Positions 9,701 to 17,867 of a DNA stretch of 64,000 bases are shown piece after piece. Position 1 is the stretch's first letter; each line of letters begins with the position of its first letter. The DNA lies in the NCBI GenBank assembly GCA_049840475.1, contig JASGKX010000002.1, forward strand, positions 248,001-312,000, given 5' to 3'. The notes beneath the pieces are model-generated. The model did not search any database and had not been told where the DNA came from. It was given only the letters and a program-made list of their open reading frames with translations. Position numbers and translations under genes: made by a program. This stretch comes from JBGVSA01 sp049840475 (GTDB taxonomy: Bacteria; Pseudomonadota; Gammaproteobacteria; Burkholderiales; Rhodocyclaceae).

Positions 9701-10476
9701 TCATGGGAATGTTCGAGCCCCACACCATCAGGTAGGTGGAGTTGTACCAATCGGCCGATTCGGGCACGTCGGTCTGCTCGCCCCATACCTGCGGGCTTGC
9801 CGGCGGCAGATCGCAGTACCAGTCATAGAACGACAGCGGCACGCCGCCGATGAGCCCGAGGTAACGGGCGCCGGCAGCGTAGCTCACCATCGACATGGCG
9901 GGGATCGGCGAAAAACCGATGACGCGATCGGGGCCGTACTGCTTGACCGTATAGGCGTTGGCCGCAGCGATGATCTCGTTGGCTTCGTCCCAGGTGCTGC
10001 GCACGAAACCGCCCTGCCCGCGCACCGACTTGTATGACGCCGACTTGGCCTTGTCCTCGACGATGGAACGCCATGCATCGATCGGCCCCAGCGTCTTGCG
10101 CGCCTCGCGCCACAACGTCGCCAGACGGCCGCGCATCATCGGGTACTTCACGCGTTGGGCGGAATACACGTACCACGAATACGACGCACCCCGTGCACAG
10201 CCGCGCGGCTCATGGTTGGGCAGGTCCGGGCGCGTGCGCGGGTAGTCGAACCTGCTGCAACTCCCAGGTGATGAGGCCGTTCTTGACGAAGATTCGCCAC
10301 GAGCACGACCCCGTGCAATTGACGCCATGCGTGGAGCGCACTTCCTTGTCGTGCGCCCAGCGGTTGCGATATCCGTCTTCCCACTTGCGGTCTTCTTCGA
10401 CGACGGCGCCATGGCCATCCGAGAATGTCTCGCGCGTGCGGGAGAGGAACTTCAGTCGATCCAGGAAGTGACTCAT
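6771..10476 (-). pseudogene. narG: Respiratory nitrate reductase alpha subunit NarG, interrupted by an apparent +1 frameshift
   Basis: The molybdenum bis-MGD catalytic subunit. The first 75 codons (start MSHFLDRLKFLSRTRETFSDGHG) include HGVNCTGSCSW, the His/Cys ligands of cluster FS0, and end at WELQQ. The frame then fails. The remaining 1158 codons, beginning DYPRTRPDLPNHEPRGC, lie in the next frame. Four bases (GTTC on the coding strand, 10248-10251) sit where one codon is expected. Removing one base gives a continuous protein of about 1234 residues, the normal NarG size. The downstream half keeps the conserved Mo-site region, including GSNIPMTRTPDAHF. Both halves look fully conserved, so this is either a very recent mutation or a sequencing insertion. 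As written, no active NarG would be made. Confidence 0.9.
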
Positions 10477-10611
10477 GCGAACCCCGTTCTGTGGCGGTAA
10501 TGTCTGGCCGCCATCGCAGCCAGACCATGGTTACCGATGCTAGAGAGGCAGGCTCGCCGACGTAATTCGCCGGTCGGTACAAGCAGGCGAGGCGAAGCGG
10601 ACTAGTCCGGA

Positions 10612-10627
10612 TAGTTCTTTCGGGTAG
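10612..10627. promoter_or_regulatory. Candidate NarL-type operator upstream of narG
   Basis: The sequence TAGTTCTTTCGGGTAG lies 135-150 bases upstream of the narG start. A near copy (TAGTTCTTTCGGGTTA) lies upstream of narK at 12229-12244. On the nar-coding strand both contain CCCGAAAGAACTA. The imperfect inverted layout, with TA at each outer edge, resembles a 7-2-7 NarL heptamer pair. The shared sequence is directly visible; assignment to NarL is inference from the neighbouring narXL genes. Confidence 0.5.
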
Positions 10628-10647
10628 TCCGCTCCCGGCGACGCGCA

Positions 10648-10673
10648 AAAGAAAAACGCCGCACTAGGCGGCG
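10648..10673 (-). terminator. Intrinsic terminator of narK
   Basis: On the minus strand CGCCGC-CTAGT-GCGGCG forms a 6-bp GC stem followed by TTTTTCTTTT. It lies 43 bases after the narK stop and before the narG promoter region, so narK and narGHJI are probably separate transcripts. Confidence 0.75.
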
Positions 10674-10715
10674 CTTTCTCTCTCGATCAGGGATGAGACG
10701 AAGAAGAGAGCCCGA

Positions 10716-12098
10716 TCAGCAGGGCATGCGGGCACCACGGCTGGCGTAGCGCACCCAGGTCAGGAACACACAACTGACATAGAAGGCGAGCAGCACGTAC
10801 ATCGCCATCTCGGCCTGCCCATGCGCCTTCATCGACCAGCCGAAGAGTTGCGGAATCAGGAACCCGCCGTACGCACCGATCGCGCTGATGAAGCCGGCTG
10901 CTGCAGCCGAATGACGCGCGCCGTCGGCGTCGGCCTGTTGCGGCGTACGTCCCGTCTCGCGTGCTTCGCGCTGCGCACAGGTCACGAAGATGGTCGGGAT
11001 CATGCGATAGGTCGACCCATTACCAATGCCGGCCAGCAGGAACAACGCCATGAACGATGCGAAGAAGCCCCAGAAGTTGCCAGCAGAATGGTCGCCGGGC
11101 AGGAAGGCCAGCGCCGACACCATTGCGACGATCATGAACACGAACACCCAGAACGTGACCTGCGCGCCGCCGATCTTGTCCGAGATCCAGCCGCCTACGG
11201 GGCGGATCAGCGCGCCAATGAGCGGGCCGATGAACACGAAAGCGGTGGCATCCACCGTCGGGAACTGCGTCTTGGTGAGCAGCGCAAAGCCCGACGAGTA
11301 ACCGATGAAGCTGCCAAAGGTGCCCAGGTACAGCCAGCACATCAGCCAGTTGTCGGTACGACGGAAGATCACCGCCTGCTCGGCAAACGACGACTTGGCG
11401 CCGGCCAGATCATTCATGCCCAACCACGCGATGATGGTCGAGACAATGATGAACGGCACCCAGATGAAGCCCGCGTTCTGCAACCAGATGTGCTGCTCGA
11501 CGCCGTCCTTGACGAACACCTGCGCCTCGCCGCCCATCGTGCCGAACACACCGGCGGTGATGGCCAGCGGCATGACGAACTGCGCCACCGACACCCCCAG
11601 GTTGCCCAAACCGGCGTTCATGCCGTTGGCGTAACCCTTTTGTGCTTTCGGAAAGAAGAACGCGATGTTGGCCATGGAGCTGGCAAAGTTGCCGCTGCCA
11701 AGACCTGTGACCAGCGCGATGCACAACATCGTGCTGTAGGGTGTGTTCGGGTCCTGTACGGCAAAGCCCAGCCATATGGCGGGAATGAGCAACGACGCTG
11801 TCGACAGGGTCGTCCACGTGCGCCCGCCGAAGATGGCCGGCATGAAGCTGTAGAAGATGCGCAGCGTCGCGCCCGAGAGCATCGGCAGCGCCGTCAGCAG
11901 GAACAACTGGTCCTTGGTGTATTGAAAGCCGATCAGCGGCATCTTCAGCACCACGATGCTCCACATCACGGAGATCGAAAATGCCAGCAGCAGGCAGGGG
12001 ATTGAAATCCACAGGTTGCGCCGTGCGACGGCGGCACCCGTTTGGGACCAGAAAGCGGAGTCTTCCGGATTCCAGCGATCGATTACGGCGGTTGTCAT
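10716..12098 (-). CDS. narK: Nitrate/nitrite transporter NarK (major facilitator superfamily)
   Basis: A 460-residue inner-membrane protein with about twelve hydrophobic segments, the length of a single-domain NarK. The start MTTAVIDRWNPEDSAFWSQT is chosen because GAAGGGTG lies upstream; an upstream in-frame Met has no family match. NarK signatures include the glycine-rich GLGSGNFASSMANIAFFFPKAQKGYANGMNAGLGNLGVS (about residues 130-170) and the second-half motif GNGSTYRMIPTIF. It imports nitrate and/or exports nitrite for the adjacent NarGHI. The gene has its own upstream candidate NarL element and downstream terminator. Confidence 0.93.
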   Translation of the reverse strand: MTTAVIDRWNPEDSAFWSQTGAAVARRNLWISIPCLLLAFSISVMWSIVVLKMPLIGFQYTKDQLFLLTALPMLSGATLRIFYSFMPAIFGGRTWTTLSTASLLIPAIWLGFAVQDPNTPYSTMLCIALVTGLGSGNFASSMANIAFFFPKAQKGYANGMNAGLGNLGVSVAQFVMPLAITAGVFGTMGGEAQVFVKDGVEQHIWLQNAGFIWVPFIIVSTIIAWLGMNDLAGAKSSFAEQAVIFRRTDNWLMCWLYLGTFGSFIGYSSGFALLTKTQFPTVDATAFVFIGPLIGALIRPVGGWISDKIGGAQVTFWVFVFMIVAMVSALAFLPGDHSAGNFWGFFASFMALFLLAGIGNGSTYRMIPTIFVTCAQREARETGRTPQQADADGARHSAAAAGFISAIGAYGGFLIPQLFGWSMKAHGQAEMAMYVLLAFYVSCVFLTWVRYASRGARMPC

Positions 12099-12228
12099 GG
12101 TGGCACCCTTCGGTGAGGACGATTGGCGCCAGACTAAGCAAACGGATCGCGCGGCAGAATTCCCCGGTTGGCACAACATGGGCTTGCGAAAAGCACGAGC
12201 CCGCCTGCCCCGATCAGCCGAGATCGAC

Positions 12229-12244
12229 TAGTTCTTTCGGGTTA
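12229..12244. promoter_or_regulatory. Candidate NarL-type operator upstream of narK
   Basis: TAGTTCTTTCGGGTTA, 131-146 bases upstream of the narK start, is nearly identical to the element upstream of narG at 10612-10627. The two share TAGTTCTTTCGGGT. No good FNR box (TTGAT-N4-ATCAA) was found in the same interval. Confidence 0.5.
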
Positions 12245-12291
12245 GACAGGGCTGGGCGGAACGACTTGATCCACCCGATCACCCACAGCGC

Positions 12292-14055
12292 TCACGGTAT
12301 GGTTTTGCCCAGAACCGAACCGGGCCCGACCAGCACCGGCTTCTGGTCGTAATCCAGTTCGGCCAGCAGCTTGCCAGTGGCCTGCACGGCGGCGCGGAAG
12401 CTCGGTCGTGTCTTGGCGGAGCGCAGCGTGCGTGCGAACGCATAGGTGAATGCGCCGTACGACGTGACACCGTGCCGATACTCGTACGAGAGCTGCGATT
12501 CTCCGCAGGCGTTGACGAGGATCGGCAGATACGGCCCATGGTGCCCGTACGCCGCGCGACGCGCGTCGTAGGTTTTGTCGTTGGTGCCGCGTACCGCCAC
12601 CGCCTGCCCGAGCCGGCGCACGCCAACGCGATTGCTGGTGGTGTTCTTGGTTTCCGCTGCGACGGCACTTTCGCGCGCAGCCTTCACCCAGTCTCGCTCC
12701 ACCCACATCTGGTACTTCGGCTCCCAGCGCAATGCGCGGTGACGGATATCGTCAGGCGGCGTCAGTCCGCGCGCGCGGCGTGCGCCATCGCGCGTCATGC
12801 CGCCGGAATGGCAGCAATCGAAGAACGCCATGAACTGCGTGTCGTACGGCAACTGGATGTAGAGGTCGCGAAAATCGTTGTCGACGATGGCGTGCTCGGC
12901 GGTCCAGTCGAAGTCCCACGGGCACAGGCATTCGTCCAGTCGATCCGCCTCGGCATGCGCGTTGGTGTTGGGAATCTGTGCGCCGTGGCCAGAATAAAAC
13001 AACACCCGTCGATCGCCAGCCTTGGCGTCGTCGAGCAACCAATGCAGGCGATCCTTGATGCCGGCAGTGGTGGCGCGATCGTTGAACACCACGCGAATGT
13101 CGTCGGCGTTGAACTTCGACTCCTGCAGCAGCGAACTCATCATGAAGACATCGTTGAGACAGCCTTCCAGGCGGTCAGCAGGATTCGGATAGTCGTTGAT
13201 GCCGATGAGTAACGCCTTGTCGCGCGAACCGCGCGCCTTGCCGCCCTTCTTGGGTTTCGGCGCAGCCAGTCCGAGCGACCGGTCCACTGCCGCAAGGGTA
13301 CGTTCGATGCCGCGGGATGCCGCTGGCTGAAACAGCGGCGACCACACGTTGGCAATCGTCTCGACGTGACCAAGATACAAAGTGGCGTCGTGGTTGAGCG
13401 GGTCGCCCGGTTTGTCGAAAGTGGTGTCGATCTGCTGGAAGGTGTCATCGCGCAGGTACAGCGGCGCGGTGAACACATGGTCGTATTCGTTGAAGAGGTG
13501 GTACCACCGACGCACACCGGGAATGCCTTCGATGCGGCCGCCAAAGGTCTCGCGCACCGCAGCACTGCCGATCTGCGAACCAAAGGTCACCAGCACACGC
13601 TTGTCGAGCAAGCCCGGCGTCAGCTTGAACGTGTCATACGCCACCAGCGTGCCAAGGCTGTGCGCGCACACGATGTCTGGCTGCACGGCGTTCACCCGCT
13701 CCGCGAGTGCGGCGCGCAACGCTTTGCGCAGCGCTTCATCTGCGGCCCATTGCGCGACCATGCCGGCGCTCCAGCGCAAGGTCTCGGGGAACTGGCCGAT
13801 GCCGCGATCGCGGCGAAAAAAGTCCCCCACGCTGTGGATGACGGAACTCGTCAACAACCGCAGTGCCGCCTCGCCGACTTCGGCTGCGCCAATGCCCGCC
13901 TTGGCGAACAGGTCGTCATACAGGAAGAACTCATAGGTGATCTGTGCACCCGGTGCCACGCCCTGCACCGCATCGCTGATCGCCTTCTGCCACGACGGCT
14001 GGAATTCGGCATCCACCTCTTCGTGGCCGACGCCATGCACGCACAGTATCTTCAT
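12292..14055 (-). CDS. Alpha/beta-hydrolase fused to a caspase-like (metacaspase, C14) protease
   Basis: A 587-residue two-domain protein of unknown role. Residues 1-270 look like a serine hydrolase: an N-terminal VHGVGHEE oxyanion segment and a nucleophile elbow AHSLGT with S133. Residues about 285-580 form a caspase/metacaspase fold: DKALLIGINDYPNP opens the p20 unit, H357 lies in YSGHGAQ, and C415 lies in FDCCHSGG, the expected catalytic dyad. An Arg/Lys-rich stretch around 420-470 could be the self-cleavage linker seen in metacaspases, but that is inference. There is no signal peptide, so it probably acts in the cytoplasm. Its ATG overlaps the stop of the upstream membrane-protein gene (ATGA). 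The fusion and coupling suggest a triggered protease or lipase effector, but no function is proven. Confidence 0.8.
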   Translation of the reverse strand: MKILCVHGVGHEEVDAEFQPSWQKAISDAVQGVAPGAQITYEFFLYDDLFAKAGIGAAEVGEAALRLLTSSVIHSVGDFFRRDRGIGQFPETLRWSAGMVAQWAADEALRKALRAALAERVNAVQPDIVCAHSLGTLVAYDTFKLTPGLLDKRVLVTFGSQIGSAAVRETFGGRIEGIPGVRRWYHLFNEYDHVFTAPLYLRDDTFQQIDTTFDKPGDPLNHDATLYLGHVETIANVWSPLFQPAASRGIERTLAAVDRSLGLAAPKPKKGGKARGSRDKALLIGINDYPNPADRLEGCLNDVFMMSSLLQESKFNADDIRVVFNDRATTAGIKDRLHWLLDDAKAGDRRVLFYSGHGAQIPNTNAHAEADRLDECLCPWDFDWTAEHAIVDNDFRDLYIQLPYDTQFMAFFDCCHSGGMTRDGARRARGLTPPDDIRHRALRWEPKYQMWVERDWVKAARESAVAAETKNTTSNRVGVRRLGQAVAVRGTNDKTYDARRAAYGHHGPYLPILVNACGESQLSYEYRHGVTSYGAFTYAFARTLRSAKTRPSFRAAVQATGKLLAELDYDQKPVLVGPGSVLGKTIP

Positions 14056-15020
14056 CGCCCTTCTCCTTGAGTGGATGTCCGGCCACCATCCTGAGAAGGC
14101 TCCTCGGGGCTTTTCTCATGCGGTTTGACGGTCGAACGGATGACAGTGACGCGGTTGAGAACATCGAACCAGAATGGCGCTCCGAGAGATATCGACAGCG
14201 CGGTGAGCAACCAGCCGGGAATCGACAACAAAAGGCGCAGTGCGACATCGCCAGTGCTGCCGTCGAAATCGCGCGCCGACCATCCCATCGGGAGCGAGCG
14301 CTCAAACAACGTGCCGACGATCTGTGCGGATGCGGGCTGATTGCGCAGCATATCGGCAATACGCGCGCCGTCCTCGACCAACGCGACGCGCACCGCTGCC
14401 TGTTCGTAGAGCGTGCGCGCCACCCGCAGCGTGTCGACATTGAGTACCAACGCCATCGTCAGCCCGAGCGCAAAGATGATCCCCTGTGTGCGACGACGGT
14501 ACCAACCCGAGGCGCGGTCCATCGCCGTGTCATACCAGGTTTCGATGTACCGACGCATGCCGTCCAGATCACCACGCGACGCGTCGCACGCACCCAGCAT
14601 GACGCGGCGCACCGACGCGCAGCCGATCGACGCGATGGCGGTGCGCAGATACTCGGGCGACACCTCTATCGGCGCCTGCCCGGTGGGACGGGCGGCGATA
14701 TCCAGCAAGGCCAGTGCAAAACTGCGGCTGGGGATGTACGAAGGCAGATTGCAGTTGGCCGGCATGCGACCGTTGCGCAGTCGCGCCGGATCGTAGGCGC
14801 CGCGATACAGGGCAAAGATCAGCGGGTGCGCAAAGAACTCACGGGTGAGTCCGCGTCCGTCCGGATCCTGGAACATCTCGCGCAAAGCGCGCTCCAGCGT
14901 GACCGCACGCATCTTCATCCAGGCTTCGATGATTTCGCGCATCGCCGTGCAGGCAACACTCAGCACGAGAAAGACGATCGTCAGCCCTGCGGCGACTTCC
15001 AGCGTGGCAGAACCGAACAT
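14052..15020 (-). CDS. Conserved membrane protein of unknown function, coupled to the metacaspase fusion
   Basis: A 322-residue protein with about three membrane segments: residues 5-28 (LEVAAGLTIVFLVLSVACTA), about 175-195 (IIFALGLTMALVLNV) and about 258-290. Between the first two is a cytoplasmic-looking region with FFAHPLIFALYRGAY and PSYIPSRSFALALLDIAA. That last motif recurs in a widespread family of uncharacterised bacterial membrane proteins. The C-terminus is hydrophilic. The stop overlaps the start of the hydrolase-caspase gene, and a short leader ORF ends three bases before this ATG. It may be the membrane partner, sensor or target of the protease fusion. I do not recognise a named function. 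Confidence 0.7.
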   Translation of the reverse strand: MFGSATLEVAAGLTIVFLVLSVACTAMREIIEAWMKMRAVTLERALREMFQDPDGRGLTREFFAHPLIFALYRGAYDPARLRNGRMPANCNLPSYIPSRSFALALLDIAARPTGQAPIEVSPEYLRTAIASIGCASVRRVMLGACDASRGDLDGMRRYIETWYDTAMDRASGWYRRRTQGIIFALGLTMALVLNVDTLRVARTLYEQAAVRVALVEDGARIADMLRNQPASAQIVGTLFERSLPMGWSARDFDGSTGDVALRLLLSIPGWLLTALSISLGAPFWFDVLNRVTVIRSTVKPHEKSPEEPSQDGGRTSTQGEGR

Positions 15021-15023
15021 CGC

Positions 15024-15074
15024 TCAGGCACCCCGCCACCGGCCAGTTACATTGCTCCCACAGCCCTTGCGCAT
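15024..15074 (-). CDS. Possible 16-residue leader peptide of the membrane-protein/metacaspase operon
   Basis: A short ORF encoding MRKGCGSNVTGRWRGA. It is preceded by AGGGAGACAAC, a strong Shine-Dalgarno at good spacing, stronger than the one before the main gene. Its TGA is followed by GCG and then the ATG of the membrane-protein gene in the same frame. This geometry fits translational coupling or a regulatory upstream ORF. It could also be fortuitous. Confidence 0.35.
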   Translation of the reverse strand: MRKGCGSNVTGRWRGA

Positions 15075-15170
15075 GTTGTCTCCCTGACGTCATCCAGACG
15101 GATGCGCTATTGGAAGACCGTCACCCCGATCCCCGCCACGGACGAAAGGGCAGATGTAGCGCTACAGGCG

Positions 15171-15199
15171 AAAAAAAACCAGGCATCGCTGCCTGGTTT
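15171..15199 (-). terminator. Intrinsic terminator of the cyanophycin synthetase operon
   Basis: A perfect 10-bp stem AAACCAGGCA/TGCCTGGTTT with a GCGA loop, followed on the minus strand by a run of T. It ends 24 bases after the cphA stop and separates cphA from the membrane-protein/metacaspase unit. Confidence 0.85.
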
Positions 15200-15222
15200 C
15201 ATTGGCGCTGGCCGGCTGCGGA

Positions 15223-17793
15223 TCAGCCCGCCGTAACCCGCGTGCGGATATGCGCAAGCGCTTCTTCGACCTGATCGATCAGCACCAGGCACAGGTCGCC
15301 CGCATTGAGACGATCGAGAGCGGTGTCGATGGCAACGAATTCGCCACGAATTTCGTCGACCGCGCTGGTGCGCGACGCGCCCTGGAGTCCTTCACGCAGG
15401 AGCGCGAGCACTTCGCCGTCGGCGCGGCCACGTTGGCATTGGTCCTGATACAGGATCACGTCATCGAACGCACGCCCCAGAATCTGCGTCTGCTGGCGGA
15501 TGTCTTCGTCGCGACGGTCCCCCGCCCCGCTGATCACCACACTGCGGCGCGTGGCCGGCATGGCTTCGACAGCCTGCACCAGCGCCAGCATGGCGTCCGG
15601 GTTGTGGCCGTAGTCGGCGATCACGGTTGCGCCGCGATAGTCGAACACGTTGAAGCGCCCCGGTGCGTTGTCGGCGTGGCCCATGAAGGTCGCCAGACCG
15701 GCCCGGATCACGTCCCAGTCGACACCCAGCGCCCAGGCCGCACCTACGGCGGCCATGGCGTTGTCGACCTGGAAGCCGATGGTGCCGCCACGCGTGAGCG
15801 GCACGCCCGCCAGCGGCACACGGAAGGTAGTCTTGCCTTCGCAGGCCACGATGTCGCCGTCCTGCACATACACCACGCGACGCCCCTGGGCGCGATGCGT
15901 GGCCATCAGCGGGTGATGGCGGTCGGCCGTGAAGAAGGTCACCGAACCCGAGCAGTTGTCGGCCATGGCCGCAACATTGGGGTCGCTGGCGTTGAGCACG
16001 GCCACGCCGTCCGGCGCCACGTTTTGCACGATGACACGCTTGAGCACGGCAAGGTCTTCGACCGTGGTGATGAAATTCAGCCCGAGGTGATCGCCCAGCC
16101 CGATGTTGGTGACGACCGCCACCTTGCAGCGGTCGAACGCCAGGCCTTCGCGCAGCACGCCACCACGCGCGGTTTCGAACACGGCAGCGTCCACGTCCGG
16201 GTGCATCAGCACGTTGCGCGCGCTGCGCGGGCCGGAACAATCGCCCGTGTCGGTGCGACGGCCATTGATGTAGACGCCGTCGGTATTGGTCATGCCCACG
16301 CGCTTGCCGCTGGTGGCAATGATGTGCGCGATCAGGCGCACCGTGGTGGTCTTGCCGTTGGTGCCCGTGACGGCAACAACCGGAATGCGGCCGTCTTCGC
16401 CATCGGCAAACATGTTCGACACAATGGCTTCGCCCACCGCACGCCCCTTGCCGAACGACGGCGACAGGTGCATGCGCAGGCCCGGCGCGGCGTTGACTTC
16501 CACCACGCCGCCGCCCTGCTCTTCGAGCGGCTTGAGCACGGTTTCGCACACCACGTCCACGCCGCACACGTCCAGCCCGATCATCTGCGCGGCAGCGACG
16601 GCACGCGCGGCGACTTCCGGGTGCACCTCATCGGTCACGTCGGTGGCAGTGCCACCCGTAGACAGGTTGGCGTTGTTGCGCAGCACGACACGTGCGCCCT
16701 TGGGCGGCACGGATTCAGGATCGAGCCCTTGCAGCGCGAGACGCGCGATGGCGATGTCGTCCAGGCGCATCTTGGTCAGCGACGTGGCATGCCCGACGCC
16801 ACGGCGCGGGTCGCTGTTGACCACATCGACCAGCTGGCGAATGGTGCTCGCGCCGTCGCCGATGACATGCGGCGGATCGCGCCGTGCCGCGGCCACGAGT
16901 TGGTTGCCCACCACCAGCAGACGGAAGTCGTTGCCGGGAATGTAGCTTTCGATCAGCACTTCGTTGCTGATCTCGAAAGCGGCCGCGTAGGCCACTTCCA
17001 GATGTTCTCGGGTGGCAACGTTGACCGTCACGCCCTTGCCCTGATTGCCGTCGCGCGGCTTGACGACCACCGGGCCGCCGATTTCCTGCATGGCTTCCCA
17101 GGCGTCATTGATGTCGCCAACCGGGCGGCCGTGTGGCACGGGTACGCCAGCGGCGAGCAGCAGGGTCTTGGTGAGTTCTTTGTCCTGCGCGATGGATTCA
17201 GAGATCGCGCTGGTGCGGTCGGTCTCGGCGGCCTGAATGCGGCGCTGGCGGCTGCCCCAGCCAAACTGCACCATGCTGCCGGATGTCATGCGGCGGAACG
17301 GAATGCCGCGCGCGACCGCAGCGTTGACGATGGCACCGGTGCTTGGCCCCAGGCGGATGTCTTCATCCAGCTCGCGCAAGCGATGCAGCGCGTCGGCCAG
17401 ATCGAAAGGTGTGTCGTTGCGGGCGGCCTCGATGAGCGCTTCGGCCAGCTCGAAGGCCAGGCGGCCGACGGCTTCTTCGGAGTACTCCACGACAACCTGG
17501 AAAACGCACGGCGTCAGCGTGCGTGCCGTGCGGCTGAACGTGACCGGGCAGCCTGCCTGGGCCTGCAGGCCCAGCGCGGCAAACTCCAGCACGTCGGCCA
17601 GCGACACCGGCTGGCCCAGCTCAACCGGCTGGATGTGGCCGATTTCAGGAAAACGCTCGCGCAGGCGCGGCTCGAAGCCCGCCATCCTGTCGATCGCGTA
17701 TTCGTCGTCATCACACGTGACGATCGCCTCGATGGCCGTGCGGCGGTTCCACAGATTGGGCCCGCGCAGCGCCCGTATTCTCGATACTTCCAT
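15223..17793 (-). CDS. cphA: Cyanophycin synthetase CphA, complete form
   Basis: An 856-residue cytoplasmic enzyme that polymerises aspartate and arginine into cyanophycin using ATP. Domain order is N-terminal domain (about 1-160), ATP-grasp domain (about 210-470, with VVVKPRDGNQGKGVTV and GGVVEVNAAPGLRMHL) and a Mur-ligase-like domain. The Mur-like P-loop is intact: TGTNGKTTT from about residue 476. The C-terminal Mur lobe is present, with ADYGHNPDAM and GAGDRRDEDI. It follows a shorter paralogue by 74 bases on the same strand and ends before a strong terminator. The length is normal for bacterial CphA1-type enzymes. Confidence 0.95.
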   Translation of the reverse strand: MEVSRIRALRGPNLWNRRTAIEAIVTCDDDEYAIDRMAGFEPRLRERFPEIGHIQPVELGQPVSLADVLEFAALGLQAQAGCPVTFSRTARTLTPCVFQVVVEYSEEAVGRLAFELAEALIEAARNDTPFDLADALHRLRELDEDIRLGPSTGAIVNAAVARGIPFRRMTSGSMVQFGWGSRQRRIQAAETDRTSAISESIAQDKELTKTLLLAAGVPVPHGRPVGDINDAWEAMQEIGGPVVVKPRDGNQGKGVTVNVATREHLEVAYAAAFEISNEVLIESYIPGNDFRLLVVGNQLVAAARRDPPHVIGDGASTIRQLVDVVNSDPRRGVGHATSLTKMRLDDIAIARLALQGLDPESVPPKGARVVLRNNANLSTGGTATDVTDEVHPEVAARAVAAAQMIGLDVCGVDVVCETVLKPLEEQGGGVVEVNAAPGLRMHLSPSFGKGRAVGEAIVSNMFADGEDGRIPVVAVTGTNGKTTTVRLIAHIIATSGKRVGMTNTDGVYINGRRTDTGDCSGPRSARNVLMHPDVDAAVFETARGGVLREGLAFDRCKVAVVTNIGLGDHLGLNFITTVEDLAVLKRVIVQNVAPDGVAVLNASDPNVAAMADNCSGSVTFFTADRHHPLMATHRAQGRRVVYVQDGDIVACEGKTTFRVPLAGVPLTRGGTIGFQVDNAMAAVGAAWALGVDWDVIRAGLATFMGHADNAPGRFNVFDYRGATVIADYGHNPDAMLALVQAVEAMPATRRSVVISGAGDRRDEDIRQQTQILGRAFDDVILYQDQCQRGRADGEVLALLREGLQGASRTSAVDEIRGEFVAIDTALDRLNAGDLCLVLIDQVEEALAHIRTRVTAG

Positions 17794-17867
17794 TTAACCC
17801 GTCTTCCCTGTTCGTTTGTCTCTGGCGGACATTTTTGTGAACTTCGTTCGAGTCGCCCCCACGGCGA

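Noticed and set aside
12240..12290. FNR-type box in the narK upstream region (TTGATCCACCCGATCA)
   Set aside because: The half-sites are separated by 7 bases instead of 4, so it does not match TTGAT-N4-ATCAA.
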